From: Gemmatimonadales bacterium
Lineage (GTDB): Bacteria; Gemmatimonadota; Gemmatimonadetes; Gemmatimonadales; GWC2-71-9
Assembly (NCBI GenBank): GCA_041390145.1
Contig: JAWKQM010000007.1
Span: 62,001-126,000, forward strand
Direction: 5' to 3'
Length of the DNA stretch: 64,000 bases
The translations under genes and the position numbers were made by a program. Below, in pieces: positions 46,963 through 55,811 of the stretch (within the stretch, counting starts at the first letter, position 1; every line of letters starts with the position of its first letter). Below the pieces are notes generated by a model. That model ran no database searches, was not told the DNA's origin, and worked only from the letters and a program-made list of their open reading frames with translations.

Positions 46963-49439
46963 CAGGTGGCCTCCTTGGCGTTGTTCGGGGCGGCGCGCAG
47001 CTGTGCCGCGGCCGGTGCGTCCACGCTGCGGAGATGCAGATCGCGCTGGGGGAACGGAATCTCGATGTCGGCGGCGACCAGGGCGTTGTTGACGGCGGTG
47101 GTGACATCGCTTCGCAACGCGAGAACCTGGCTGATGTCCGAGATCCAGAACCGCAGCTCGAAATTCAGGGCGCTGTCGCCGAATCCGATGAAGAGGGCGA
47201 CGGGCGCCGGTTCCCGCAGGATGCTGGGGTACTGGGTTGGTACCTGGCGCAACAGCTCGAGCACCCGGGACGGCTCGGTCCCGTAGGCGACGCCCACCTC
47301 GATGGTGAGCCGGCGCAACTGGTCGGACAGGGTCCAGTTGACCACGTCATTGGAGATGAGGGAGGCGTTCGGCACGATCACCTCCGCGCCATCATAGGTG
47401 CGGATGATGCTCGCGCGGAAGCCGATGCGGCGAACCTCGCCGTTGAGGTTGTCGCCGGAAGAGGTCTGGACCTGGACGATGTCTCCCTCCCGTATCGGGC
47501 GTTCGAAGGCGAGAATGAGCCCCGCCACGAAATTGCTGACGATGGTCTGGAGCCCGAAACCGACGCCGACGCCGAGCGCGCCTCCCAGGATGGTCAGCTG
47601 GGTGAGCTTCAGGCCAGTCGCGGCCAGGGCAAAGAAGAACCCGACCCCGATGAGGACGTAGCGGGTGAGTCGCGCAACGACACTGGGCAGCCCCTTCGGC
47701 ATCTCGAGGCGCGACAGCACGTCCACCTCGAGGACGCCGGATATGCCGCGACTCAGCAGGACACTCACCCAGATTGTGGTGATGAACAGGAGGATGCTGC
47801 CGAGGGAGAGGTGCAACTCGCCCAGGGTCAGGGAGGCGTCCAGGGCGCGGCGTGAGAAGGTCCAGAGCGGGTCCATCAGGTCGAAGACCGTGAGCGTGAT
47901 GATCACCCAGAGCAGTGCCGAGACGAACCGCACGAGACGGAGTCCGTCGCGCACGAGGTCGTCCTTCCGTTGAGTCACGAACCGCGAAACCCCGGCGGCT
48001 TCGGAGCGGGTGGTCACGATCAGGATGCCGTCAAAGATCTGCACCGCGGCGAGCACGACCAGGAGCAGGTAGATGCTCGTCACCGTGCCACCGGTCAGGA
48101 AGTAGGCGAGGGAGGTGTTGCCGATCGTGTTTGATCCGGCCGCGACGAGCATCGCCAGCGCCGACAGCTGCGCCGCCGCGCGCACAGCGGTGGCGTACCC
48201 CTCCGCAGCGAGCACCTCGAGCTGGGCGCCCTTGCGGAGCAGCCGGAGGAGTATCGTCGCACCAACGAGCGCGATTGCCAGGCTGCCGAGCCGCTGATAG
48301 GCCGAGCCTGTCACCAGGAGCGTCCCCACGCGCTGGACGGCGAAGAGGAGCGACCAGCCGATGGCCGGCCGGATCAGCTTGGGGGGGAGCAAGCCGGGCA
48401 ACAGGATGAGCAATGCCGGGACTCCGGCCAGGAGCGCCAGGTCGTAGACGGAGATGGGGGCGCGCGGATACAGGAAGAGCCCGGCCACCGTGACGACCAG
48501 CCAGGCGCCGGCGATTGGATGGTCGAGAATGCGGCGCGCGGTCGCTGCCGGCTGCTCGGCCGTATGCCGATCGAGCTTGTTGCGAAACCAGAACGCGGCG
48601 AACAGGATGCCGAGTGTGGACGCGAGGTGGAAGTAGATCGGCAGCCGGTACGCGTCGTGGAAGTACGTGAGTTCCTGCCGGGTGCGGGTGGCGCCCAGCC
48701 GGACCGCGGAGGCCAGCCCCGGCGCGCTGTCAGTCCGGCCCAGGTGCTGCCAGAGCGGGGGCGCGTCGATCCGGAGGAGATCGCGCCGGAGCGACGCCAA
48801 CTGTTCTGCCGTTTGGTCATCCTGCTGCTGCAGCACCGCCAACGTGCGGGTGATTTGTGACTGGAGCCTGACCACGGCGACGATGCGCGCCTCGACGGTG
48901 TCCTTCAGCACCGCGTTGCGTTGCAGGACACTCTGCACCAACGCCGTCACGTCCGGGGAGGCGTTTGCCTTCCTCGCCTCGGCCAGGGTGAGTCGCCAGG
49001 TGGTGTCCCTGCGAATCAGTTCGGTCTGGATGCCCGCGATGGCTCCCGTCCGATCACTGATCGATTGTTGCCATCCGCGCATCTGGCCGGTCCGGCGGAC
49101 CCACTCGTTGTGCAGGTCGGTGAGGGAGCGCTTGGTGAGTTGCTCCTGTCCGGAGCGCTTTTGCAGTTCCAGCACCGCATTGATCGTGTCCCGCGCCGCT
49201 TCGTAGGCGGCGGTCGTGCGTGCAATGACACGATCGGGGGGCAGGGCCTGCCAGATCTCGTCGAGCCGGGCCTCGGTCGCTGCGGCCCGGGTCGGGATGT
49301 CCGGTACCGGGATGGCGGCTGGCGGGAGTGTGTCGGCGGCCGGCGTCGGGGTGTCCCCGGGCACGGACGGTATTTGCGCGGCCGCCGGGGCTACCAGCGT
49401 CACGAGCAGCAGGGCACAGGTCAGCGGGGAGTGGCGCAT
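46962..49439 (-). CDS. Large MscS-family mechanosensitive channel
   Basis: An 825-residue inner-membrane channel. Signal peptide (LLLVTLVAPAAAQ), a long periplasmic helical domain (about 30-260), about eleven transmembrane helices (about 265-600), then the MscS pore and beta domain (GLQTIVSNFVAGLILAFERP, GDIVQVQTSSGDNLNGEVRR, IVPNASLISNDVVNW) and a soluble C-terminus. Size and layout recall MscK/MscM-type proteins. Opens on membrane tension and guards against osmotic downshock. Confidence 0.92.
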   Translation of the reverse strand: MRHSPLTCALLLVTLVAPAAAQIPSVPGDTPTPAADTLPPAAIPVPDIPTRAAATEARLDEIWQALPPDRVIARTTAAYEAARDTINAVLELQKRSGQEQLTKRSLTDLHNEWVRRTGQMRGWQQSISDRTGAIAGIQTELIRRDTTWRLTLAEARKANASPDVTALVQSVLQRNAVLKDTVEARIVAVVRLQSQITRTLAVLQQQDDQTAEQLASLRRDLLRIDAPPLWQHLGRTDSAPGLASAVRLGATRTRQELTYFHDAYRLPIYFHLASTLGILFAAFWFRNKLDRHTAEQPAATARRILDHPIAGAWLVVTVAGLFLYPRAPISVYDLALLAGVPALLILLPGLLPPKLIRPAIGWSLLFAVQRVGTLLVTGSAYQRLGSLAIALVGATILLRLLRKGAQLEVLAAEGYATAVRAAAQLSALAMLVAAGSNTIGNTSLAYFLTGGTVTSIYLLLVVLAAVQIFDGILIVTTRSEAAGVSRFVTQRKDDLVRDGLRLVRFVSALLWVIITLTVFDLMDPLWTFSRRALDASLTLGELHLSLGSILLFITTIWVSVLLSRGISGVLEVDVLSRLEMPKGLPSVVARLTRYVLIGVGFFFALAATGLKLTQLTILGGALGVGVGFGLQTIVSNFVAGLILAFERPIREGDIVQVQTSSGDNLNGEVRRIGFRASIIRTYDGAEVIVPNASLISNDVVNWTLSDQLRRLTIEVGVAYGTEPSRVLELLRQVPTQYPSILREPAPVALFIGFGDSALNFELRFWISDISQVLALRSDVTTAVNNALVAADIEIPFPQRDLHLRSVDAPAAAQLRAAPNNAKEAT

Positions 49440-49506
49440 CCGGCTCTCGGCAGTGGGAAGGGGCCAGCCTCCAAGATACGCCGGGCCCCGCGGTCTGGCA
49501 CCCCGG

Positions 49507-52500
49507 TCAGGCGCCCAGCCGGGCCAGCATCCGGTCCACCCGCTCGAGGTGGGTGACGGTCAGGGTGATGGCGCCAAACTCTTCCTCCACCTTTCCCTTG
49601 AGCAGGAACGGCCCCTGGTCGAAGAGGACGTGCCCGCGTGTCCGGTACACCTCCGGAAAGAGCACCGCCTCGACCAGGCCGTCGCCGTCGTCAAAGGTGG
49701 CGAACTGCATCGGCTCGTTGGCCGCGGTGTGCACCGGTTTGGCGGTGGTCAGCATCCCCGCCAGGATCACGCTCTGGCCCACATGCTTCGGCAGGTCGGG
49801 GCTCCTGACCAGCCGGAAGCGTCGCAGCCGCTCGGCGTAGAGCGCCATCGGATGGCTCTCGGTGAGGAAGCCGAGGGCGGAATACTGGTCTTGGCGACAA
49901 CGCTCCGCTGTGTAGTTGGGAAGGCGGGGCGGCGGGGCCGCTGGGCCGGAAAACAAGGGGGCGCCCCGACCTGCAGTTCCTGCCCCGCTGCCCTGCAGCC
50001 CCGCTGCCCCACTGTCCACCATCCACAGCATCATCGGCCGGGTCATCCCATTGGCGATGCTGTCGCAGGCGCCGGCCTTGATGAGGGTGCGGAGGTCGTC
50101 GTGCGACAGGCGCGCGCGGGCGCGGAGATCGGAGAGGTCGCGGTACGGCGTGCCCCGCGCCGTACCGTCACCCCGGCCCCCGGCTTTCGCCGGGGCAGGG
50201 TCGCCGGGGTCCATGTTGTTCTGCCCCGCCGATCCCACCTCATCCCCTGTCCCCCTCTCCATGATTTGGAGAGGGGGAACGTCTACGCAGCGTGCCGATG
50301 AGATCTTTTCTGTGCCGTCTGCAGAAAGCCCCATGATGAACTGGAGCCCGATCCGCAGCTCACCCCCCTTGCCCGTGGTGCGGAACTCACTGGCATTCAC
50401 GTCCGGCGGCAGGATGGTGATTCCCATCCGCCGCGCCTCCGCCACGTACGCGAAGGGATGGTAGAAGCCGCCGCCGTTGGCGAGCACCGCCGCCATGAAC
50501 TCCGCCGGATAGTTGGCGCGGAGGTAACAGGCCTGCTGCGCCACCTGGATATAGGACGCCGAGTGGCCCTTGCAGAAGCTGTAGCCGGAAAAGGACATCA
50601 CCATCTGCCAGACCTGCTCGGTGACGGCGTCGTCCCGGCCGAGGGAGCGGGCGCCGCGAAGAAACTCCTGGGCATACGACGCCAGGAGCTTGGCGGGCCG
50701 CTTCTTCTGCAGCGACTTCCGGAGCCCGTCGGCGTCGGCCAGCGACATCCCGGCGTACGCCTGACAGACATGCACCACGTCCTCCTGGTACACCATGATG
50801 CCGAAGGTCTCGGCCAGGGTGTCGCGCAGCACCGGGTGGAGCGGCGCGTACGGCTCGCCGTGCAGCCGCGAGAGATATTGCCGGATGAAACGGTTCGACG
50901 CGGGGCGAATGATGCTGGTGTTGAGCACCAGCAACTCAAAGCTGTCGGCACGGGACTTGGCGCAGAGCTGCCGCGAGGCGGGGCTCTCGGTGTAGAAGAC
51001 CCCCATCGTCTGCCCGGTGCGGAAGAGCGCCTTCGTGGCGGGATCGTCCCCCACCTCCTGCGACGTGTAGTCGATCTGGCGGCCAGTGTTCTCGCGGACG
51101 GCGCTGATCGCGTCGCGGATGACGGCGAGCGAGCGGTTGCCGAGGAGGTCGATCTTGACGAGGCCGGCGTCCTCCGCACCGTCCTTCTCGAACTGGATGA
51201 CGGGCACGGTCAACTCCGGTGCGCCGTCGAGCACCTTGGCCGCCCGTTCCAGCGGCACATGGTCGGTGAGCGCCGTTGGCACGATGACCACGCCACCTGG
51301 GTGCAGCGAGAGGTGCCGCGGCACGCCGACCAGCGGCTCTGCCTCGCGGGCAAAGGTCCGCCATGCCTTCGGGAGGTCGAGTCCCTGGAAGTTGGGGTGG
51401 GTGGCGAGGAGACTGTCGAGCGGCTCCCCTTCGTGATACCAGGGAATGCGCCGGGTCACCTCGCGGATTTCGCCGGCGGGACGGCCGTGCACTTTGGCCA
51501 CCTCGCGGAGCGCGCCGCGGAGCCGGAAGCAGTTGTGGTTGGCCACCATCGCCGCGCGCGGAAAGGGGTAACGGCGGAAGACATACGCCAGCACCCGGTC
51601 CCGCTCGTCCCAGGGAAAGTCGAGATCGATGTCGGGGGGATCGGTGCGCGCGGGGTTGAGAAACCGCTCGAAGAGGAGCCCGGCGCCGAGCGGCTCCACG
51701 TGCGTGATGCCGAGGCAGTAGCTCACCACCGAATTGGCGACGGAGCCGCGGCCGCAGTGCGTGGGGCCGTGGGCGACGATGTCGTGCACCACCAGGAAGT
51801 AGTCCGCAAACCCCTTCATCCCGATGATGGCGAGTTCGTGCTCCAGCCGGTCGCGGGTGACGGGCGCCACGGTGCCGTAGCGCCGCTCGGCGCCGGCGTA
51901 GGCCAGCGCGCGGAGCTGTTCGAAGGCGTCGGTGCGGTCGGTCATCCGCGGCGGGACGACCCGGCCGAGGGGAATGCGCCAGCGGCAGCGGTCGGCAATC
52001 TCCTCCGCGGCGGTGAGCGCCTCGGGACAGTCGGGAAAGGCGTGGGCGAGGTCGTCCGCGTGGCGTAGCCACGCGGACGACGGCGAGGCCGCGGGGCCGC
52101 GGGGCAGGGCGGCAGGTTGCTCGAGCGCCGCGAGCGTGGTGTTCTGGCCGATGGCGACGAGTAACCGATGCCGCGCCCAGTCCTCCGGGTTGGCGAAGGC
52201 GACGGCGTTGCTGGCCACGGCGGGGAGGCCCATCCGCCGCGCGGCGGCGAGCACGCCGTGCCGCTCCCGGCCCGGCACCAGCTCGGCGTAGAGGTCGCTG
52301 GGTCCGCTCATCGCGCGGACTCGCTCGAGGAACGGAACGGAACGGGAGAGGAGCACGAGGCCGCCTCGGTCAGCGGCAACGATCTCCGCCAACGATGCTG
52401 CCCCGCTGTTGCCGCCTCCCTGCCTCCCGGCCTCCCAACCCCGCTGTTCTGCCTCACCCCCTAGCCCCCTCTCCATGATATGGAGAGGGGGGACTTTCCT

Positions 52501-52791
52501 TTCCATCCAATGGATTTGCGTAATCGCTCGGCACAGCGCTCCCCATCCCCGTTCATCTTGCGCCAGCGCCACCGCCTCCTGGTCCTCGAGCCGGAGATGC
52601 GCACCGAGGATGGGGCGGATGCCAGCCGACTCGGCGGCCTGCTGGAACTCCACCGCCCCGTACACGCCGTTCGTGTCGGTGCAGGCGAGGGTACGAAAGC
52701 CGCGCGCGATCGCAGCCTGGACGAGCGCTTCAGGGCTCGATGCGCCGAAACCGAAGGAGAAATGCGAGTGCGTGTGAAGATGAGTAAACAC
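49507..52791 (-). CDS. dnaE2: Error-prone DNA polymerase III alpha subunit DnaE2, with several repeat inserts
   Basis: A 1094-residue C-family polymerase. PHP domain at the start (HLHTHSHFSFGFGA); catalytic region GRGSVANSVVSYCLGITHVE, PDIDLDFPWDERD; finger and thumb motifs (SFCKGHSASYIQVAQQ); an OB fold at the end (VILAGMLTTAKPVHT). It performs translesion synthesis together with an ImuB-like partner. Four segments do not belong to the fold and are translated repeats: about 98-131, 225-241, 833-880 and 924-958. GTG start chosen because the PHP motif begins right after it. Confidence 0.92.
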   Translation of the reverse strand: MFTHLHTHSHFSFGFGASSPEALVQAAIARGFRTLACTDTNGVYGAVEFQQAAESAGIRPILGAHLRLEDQEAVALAQDERGWGALCRAITQIHWMERKVPPLHIMERGLGGEAEQRGWEAGRQGGGNSGAASLAEIVAADRGGLVLLSRSVPFLERVRAMSGPSDLYAELVPGRERHGVLAAARRMGLPAVASNAVAFANPEDWARHRLLVAIGQNTTLAALEQPAALPRGPAASPSSAWLRHADDLAHAFPDCPEALTAAEEIADRCRWRIPLGRVVPPRMTDRTDAFEQLRALAYAGAERRYGTVAPVTRDRLEHELAIIGMKGFADYFLVVHDIVAHGPTHCGRGSVANSVVSYCLGITHVEPLGAGLLFERFLNPARTDPPDIDLDFPWDERDRVLAYVFRRYPFPRAAMVANHNCFRLRGALREVAKVHGRPAGEIREVTRRIPWYHEGEPLDSLLATHPNFQGLDLPKAWRTFAREAEPLVGVPRHLSLHPGGVVIVPTALTDHVPLERAAKVLDGAPELTVPVIQFEKDGAEDAGLVKIDLLGNRSLAVIRDAISAVRENTGRQIDYTSQEVGDDPATKALFRTGQTMGVFYTESPASRQLCAKSRADSFELLVLNTSIIRPASNRFIRQYLSRLHGEPYAPLHPVLRDTLAETFGIMVYQEDVVHVCQAYAGMSLADADGLRKSLQKKRPAKLLASYAQEFLRGARSLGRDDAVTEQVWQMVMSFSGYSFCKGHSASYIQVAQQACYLRANYPAEFMAAVLANGGGFYHPFAYVAEARRMGITILPPDVNASEFRTTGKGGELRIGLQFIMGLSADGTEKISSARCVDVPPLQIMERGTGDEVGSAGQNNMDPGDPAPAKAGGRGDGTARGTPYRDLSDLRARARLSHDDLRTLIKAGACDSIANGMTRPMMLWMVDSGAAGLQGSGAGTAGRGAPLFSGPAAPPPRLPNYTAERCRQDQYSALGFLTESHPMALYAERLRRFRLVRSPDLPKHVGQSVILAGMLTTAKPVHTAANEPMQFATFDDGDGLVEAVLFPEVYRTRGHVLFDQGPFLLKGKVEEEFGAITLTVTHLERVDRMLARLGA
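49922..50015 (-). repeat. GC-rich repeat cluster inside dnaE2
   Basis: GGCGGGGCGGCGGGGCC (49924-49940) lies opposite two inverse copies of the 12-mer, at 49982-49993 and 49998-50009. Encodes GAAGLQGSGAGTAGRGAP and PAAPPPRLP in DnaE2 (about residues 924-958). Confidence 0.72.
50178..50277 (-). repeat. Two palindromes inside dnaE2
   Basis: CCCCCTCTCCA/TGGAGAGGGGG (50251-50277, 11-bp arms) and CCCCGGC/GCCGGGG (50178-50195). Encodes PPLQIMERGTGDEV and DPGDPAPAKAGG. The first is a copy of the palindrome at 35401 and of 52465. Confidence 0.8.
52465..52491 (-). repeat. Palindrome CCCCCTCTCCAT/ATGGAGAGGGGG inside dnaE2
   Basis: Perfect 12-bp arms around GAT. With its flanking CCTCACCCCCTAG it encodes PPLHIMERGLGGEA of DnaE2 (about residues 101-114). 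Upstream (52390-52460) are degenerate CCCCGCTG and CCTCCC runs that encode the rest of the insert. Confidence 0.85.
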
Positions 52792-52943
52792 GGTGTGTCT
52801 CGGCAGACTTGATCTGTGGGGGTCGGCGTGGTCGTCGGCTTCGGCAGCACCGAACCCGGCCGCCCCGCTCCCCTGTGGTGGTGCCTGCGCCGACGAACCC
52901 TGCCTCCCTCATCACGGCGCGGCGCAGGCTCGCGGCGGCGATG

Positions 52944-53486
52944 CTACGTTGCTCGCTTCCATGGCGGGTTCAGCTTCAGGATCCGCTTGTACGCCGGACA
53001 CCCCGGCGTGTGCGCGCCCGGCAAGTACCCGGTGCTGAGGAGAAACTCGCCGGTGATTTCGCCGCCGGTGAAGCGAAAGGTTTGCCTGAAGAGCCGAACC
53101 CATTCCTCCTTGGGGAGCGGGTGGTGCGCATCGAGCCAGGCGGCGAAGCCGCCATGCGACGTGCGGAGCGCGAGCACTTGCCGAGCGTTGTGGACGGCGG
53201 CTTCAACCTTGAGGCGGTTGCGGATGATGCCGGCGTCGGCCAGCAGACGGTTGGTGTCGCGCGCGCCGTAGCGCGCCACCGTCTCGACGTCGAAGCCGCT
53301 GTAGGCTTGCCTGAACGCCTCGCGCTTCTTGAGGATGGTGAGCCAGCTGAGACCGGCCTGGTTGATTTCCAGGATCAGCCGCTCGAAGAGCGCCGACTCG
53401 TCGGCGATGGGGACGCCGTACTCGGTGTCGTGGTAGGGGCCGTGCCACTCGTGGCCCGGCGCGATCTCGCAGTATGTCGTGGCCAT
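52944..53486 (-). CDS. tag: DNA-3-methyladenine glycosylase I
   Basis: A 180-residue HhH-GPD-superfamily DNA repair glycosylase that removes 3-methyladenine. Zinc ligands Cys5 and His17 region near the N-terminus (YCEIAPGHEWHGPYHDTEYG) and the late His/Cys (HTPGCPAYKR); Glu/Tyr/Trp pocket residues (INQAGLSWLTILKKREAFR). ATG at 53486 with AAGGA upstream; extra residues in the longer frame are not family-like. Embedded in the DnaE2/ImuB-like operon, fitting an alkylation-damage role. Confidence 0.92.
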   Translation of the reverse strand: MATTYCEIAPGHEWHGPYHDTEYGVPIADESALFERLILEINQAGLSWLTILKKREAFRQAYSGFDVETVARYGARDTNRLLADAGIIRNRLKVEAAVHNARQVLALRTSHGGFAAWLDAHHPLPKEEWVRLFRQTFRFTGGEITGEFLLSTGYLPGAHTPGCPAYKRILKLNPPWKRAT

Positions 53487-53538
53487 GTCGTGTTCCTTGC
53501 GTCCGTGGTCGTCGGGGACGTCCGCTCCGGCGGACGCT

Positions 53539-54795
53539 CTAACCACCCCACCCCCCACTCCTGCGTGCTGCCGTCGCTGACGATCCCCTTCCTCCCTCAG
53601 CGCTCCGCAAAATGCCTGAGGTGCCCCACCGACTCCGAATCTGGTCGATGGCTGCCTGAATCACGACTTCCTGTTCTCCGGCACCGTCGTCCGGCCCCGC
53701 TGCCCCGCTGCCCCGCTGCCCCGCCTCAAAGAGCTCCATCTGTACTTCCATCTCTACTAACTGTTCCGCCGCGAGGGCCACGGTACGGACGGCGATGCGT
53801 TTGGTGTTGGCCAATGTAAAGGCGCGGCGGGCGGCGTCGAGCAGCGCCACGTCGAGTGCGGCGCCGGGGAGTGTGACGATGCGGCCGCTGGTGCTGTAGT
53901 CGGCGTAGGCCAGGTCGAGGCGAAGCCGCCGGGTGACGAGGTGCCGGGTCCGGAGCCTGGCGCCGAGGCGCTCGGTGAGCCGGCGCAGGAGGGCGAAGAG
54001 CACGCCGAGGTCGTTGGTGTCGGTGGCCAGGGTATGGGCGGCGCGGAACTCCCGCCGGATGGCGGGGGGGAGGACGGGGCGGGGGTCGATCCCACGCGCC
54101 TTGGCGTGGAGTTCGGCGCCGGCGCGGCCGAAGACCTGGCCGAGGGCGGGGGCGCCGACCGCGGCGACCGCACCGATGAGTTCGAGCTGGTAGTCGTCGA
54201 GCCGTTCGCGGATCCGCTCGGCGACGTCGGGGAGGAGCGTCACGCGATGCGGAGAGAGGAACGCGGCCTCGCCCCCTTCGGGCACGGGGACGACGGCGTC
54301 ACGGTTGCTGCTCCGGTCGGTGTCGCGCTGTCCCGCGGCGACGGTCGTCACCAGCTTGTTGGCGCCGACGCCGACGGTGACGGGCAGGCGGATGCCGGTG
54401 CGTGCCTCGCGGTGGATGCGGAGCGCCACGTCCACCGGCGGGCCGAAGAGGGCGCCGGTGCCGGTCACGTCGAGGTAGGCGTGCCCGTAGCCGCGGGGTT
54501 CGATGACCGGCGCGTAGCGGCGGAAGATGTCGTGCAGCGCGGCGGAGGCGCGGGCGTAGAGCCTGGGGTTGGGCGGCAGGAGGGCGAGGTCGGGGCAGCG
54601 TTTCCTGGCCTGGCGCACCGGCATGCCGCGTGTGATGCCGGCGGCGTGCGCCTCGGGAGAAAGGGCGAGCACGGTGGCGCGGTCGGCGCCGGGTGCCGCC
54701 ACGGCGGCGGGCCGTCCGCGGAGGGCGGGGGCCACGAGCGCCTCGACGGTGGTGCAGAAGGCGGGAGGGTCAATGAAGAGGACGGAACGGGTCAC
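53539..54795 (-). CDS. Y-family polymerase homolog lacking catalytic acidic residues (ImuB-like)
   Basis: A 418-residue DinB-type fold. Asp9 (FIDPPAFCTTVE) is kept, but the second Asp of the first motif is Pro, and the SIDEAYLD motif reads GYGHAYLD (Gly104, His105), so the catalytic Asp-Glu pair is gone. The little-finger region continues to a clear beta-clamp motif QMELF at 352-356, followed at once by the repeat-encoded AGQRGSGAAGP. This pattern matches ImuB, the non-catalytic adapter that brings DnaE2 to the clamp. No ImuA is adjacent. GTG start overlaps the radical SAM stop. Confidence 0.85.
   Translation of the reverse strand: MTRSVLFIDPPAFCTTVEALVAPALRGRPAAVAAPGADRATVLALSPEAHAAGITRGMPVRQARKRCPDLALLPPNPRLYARASAALHDIFRRYAPVIEPRGYGHAYLDVTGTGALFGPPVDVALRIHREARTGIRLPVTVGVGANKLVTTVAAGQRDTDRSSNRDAVVPVPEGGEAAFLSPHRVTLLPDVAERIRERLDDYQLELIGAVAAVGAPALGQVFGRAGAELHAKARGIDPRPVLPPAIRREFRAAHTLATDTNDLGVLFALLRRLTERLGARLRTRHLVTRRLRLDLAYADYSTSGRIVTLPGAALDVALLDAARRAFTLANTKRIAVRTVALAAEQLVEMEVQMELFEAGQRGSGAAGPDDGAGEQEVVIQAAIDQIRSRWGTSGILRSAEGGRGSSATAARRSGGWGG
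53694..53721 (-). repeat. Three overlapping 12-mers (period 8) inside the imuB-like gene
   Basis: GCCCCGCTGCCC starts at 53694, 53702 and 53710, a tandem run of CCCCGCTG. Encodes the insert AGQRGSGAAGP directly after the clamp motif, a natural unstructured linker position. Confidence 0.78.
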
Positions 54796-55811
54796 AGTCC
54801 GTGGCCCCCTTCGAGCCCGAGTTCCTGCCGGATGGCGTCGAGGCGCCGGGCGAGGGCCGTCGTGTAATCCTTGCCGGCGGTTTGCCGCTGTCCGTAGCGG
54901 CGGGCGTAGCGCGCGGCGAGGTCGGGAAACTCCCGGGCCAGGTGCGGAAGGAAGTGGCGCCGCGCCGCGGGGCCGAGTCGGAGCGCCTCCCCGGCCACGC
55001 GACGGGCACCAGCCTCCTTCGCCGCGCGGAAGAGCGCGGTCAGTTGTGTCCGGCCATCGGTCACGCCGGGAATGATGGGGGCCACGAGGAGGCCGACGTC
55101 GAGGCCGGCGGCCGCCAGGCGGCCGAGGGCACGGAGCCGGGCATGCGGGGCGGGGGAGCGGGCCTCGATCCGCCGGACCAGCCGCCCCTCGAGGGCGGCC
55201 AGCGAGATATGAATGCGCACCGTGTGACGTTCGGCGAGCTGCACCAGGAGATCGATGTCCCGGGTGATGAGCGGCGACTTGGTGATGATGCCGAGGTGGA
55301 GCCCGCGGTGCGGGAGGAGCGACTCGAGCAGCCCGCGGGTGATCCGGAAGCGCCGCTCGGCGGGCTGATAGGGATCGGTGGCGGTGCCGATGACGATGGG
55401 CTTCCCGTCGATGCGGGCGGGAATGAGCGTCCGGCGGAAGATGGTCGGCGCGTTGGTTTTGACGAGAATGCGTGTTTCAAACGGATCAGGGCGAGGAAGC
55501 GGGGAAGCGGGGAAGGAAAGACGCTCCATGGTCCACCGATGGGTATCGCGGGCATAGCAGTAGGTGCAGCCGAATTCGCAGCCGATATAGGGGTTCACCG
55601 ACCAGAACGGCATGTGGGTGGCCGCCGGACTGTTGAGCACGGAGCGGGTCGGCACTGCCTCGAAGGTGACGGCGCGGCTCTCGGCGACGCCGAGGCGGGG
55701 CAGCGGGGCTGCGGGGCCGCGGGGCAGGAACGAGAGTTGGGATCCGCGCTGGAGCGACTGCCCACCTGCCCCGCTGCCCACCGGCCCCGCCACTAGCCGC
55801 ACCTCCCCCAT
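54792..55811 (-). CDS. SPL/Rv2578c-like radical SAM protein with repeat-bearing N-terminus
   Basis: A 339-residue radical SAM protein. The cluster motif is CEFGCTYCYAR (C-x3-C-x2-C), then ATDPYQPAE, LGIITKSPLITRD and HISLAALEG, typical of the spore-photoproduct-lyase-like group (Rv2578c/PA0069 type). Residues 1-50 are repeat-encoded (GPVGSGAGG, LPRGPAAPLPRLG). The photolesion-repair link of this group is inference. It overlaps the zinc-ribbon gene upstream by 19 bases and the imuB-like gene by 4. Confidence 0.85.
   Translation of the reverse strand: MGEVRLVAGPVGSGAGGQSLQRGSQLSFLPRGPAAPLPRLGVAESRAVTFEAVPTRSVLNSPAATHMPFWSVNPYIGCEFGCTYCYARDTHRWTMERLSFPASPLPRPDPFETRILVKTNAPTIFRRTLIPARIDGKPIVIGTATDPYQPAERRFRITRGLLESLLPHRGLHLGIITKSPLITRDIDLLVQLAERHTVRIHISLAALEGRLVRRIEARSPAPHARLRALGRLAAAGLDVGLLVAPIIPGVTDGRTQLTALFRAAKEAGARRVAGEALRLGPAARRHFLPHLAREFPDLAARYARRYGQRQTAGKDYTTALARRLDAIRQELGLEGGHGL
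55698..55779 (-). repeat. Inverted pair of the 12-mer repeat in the radical SAM gene
   Basis: GGGCAGCGGGGC at 55698-55709 and its inverse at 55768-55779 form a 59-base-spaced inverted pair. Encodes most of the residues 11-45 extension. Confidence 0.75.
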
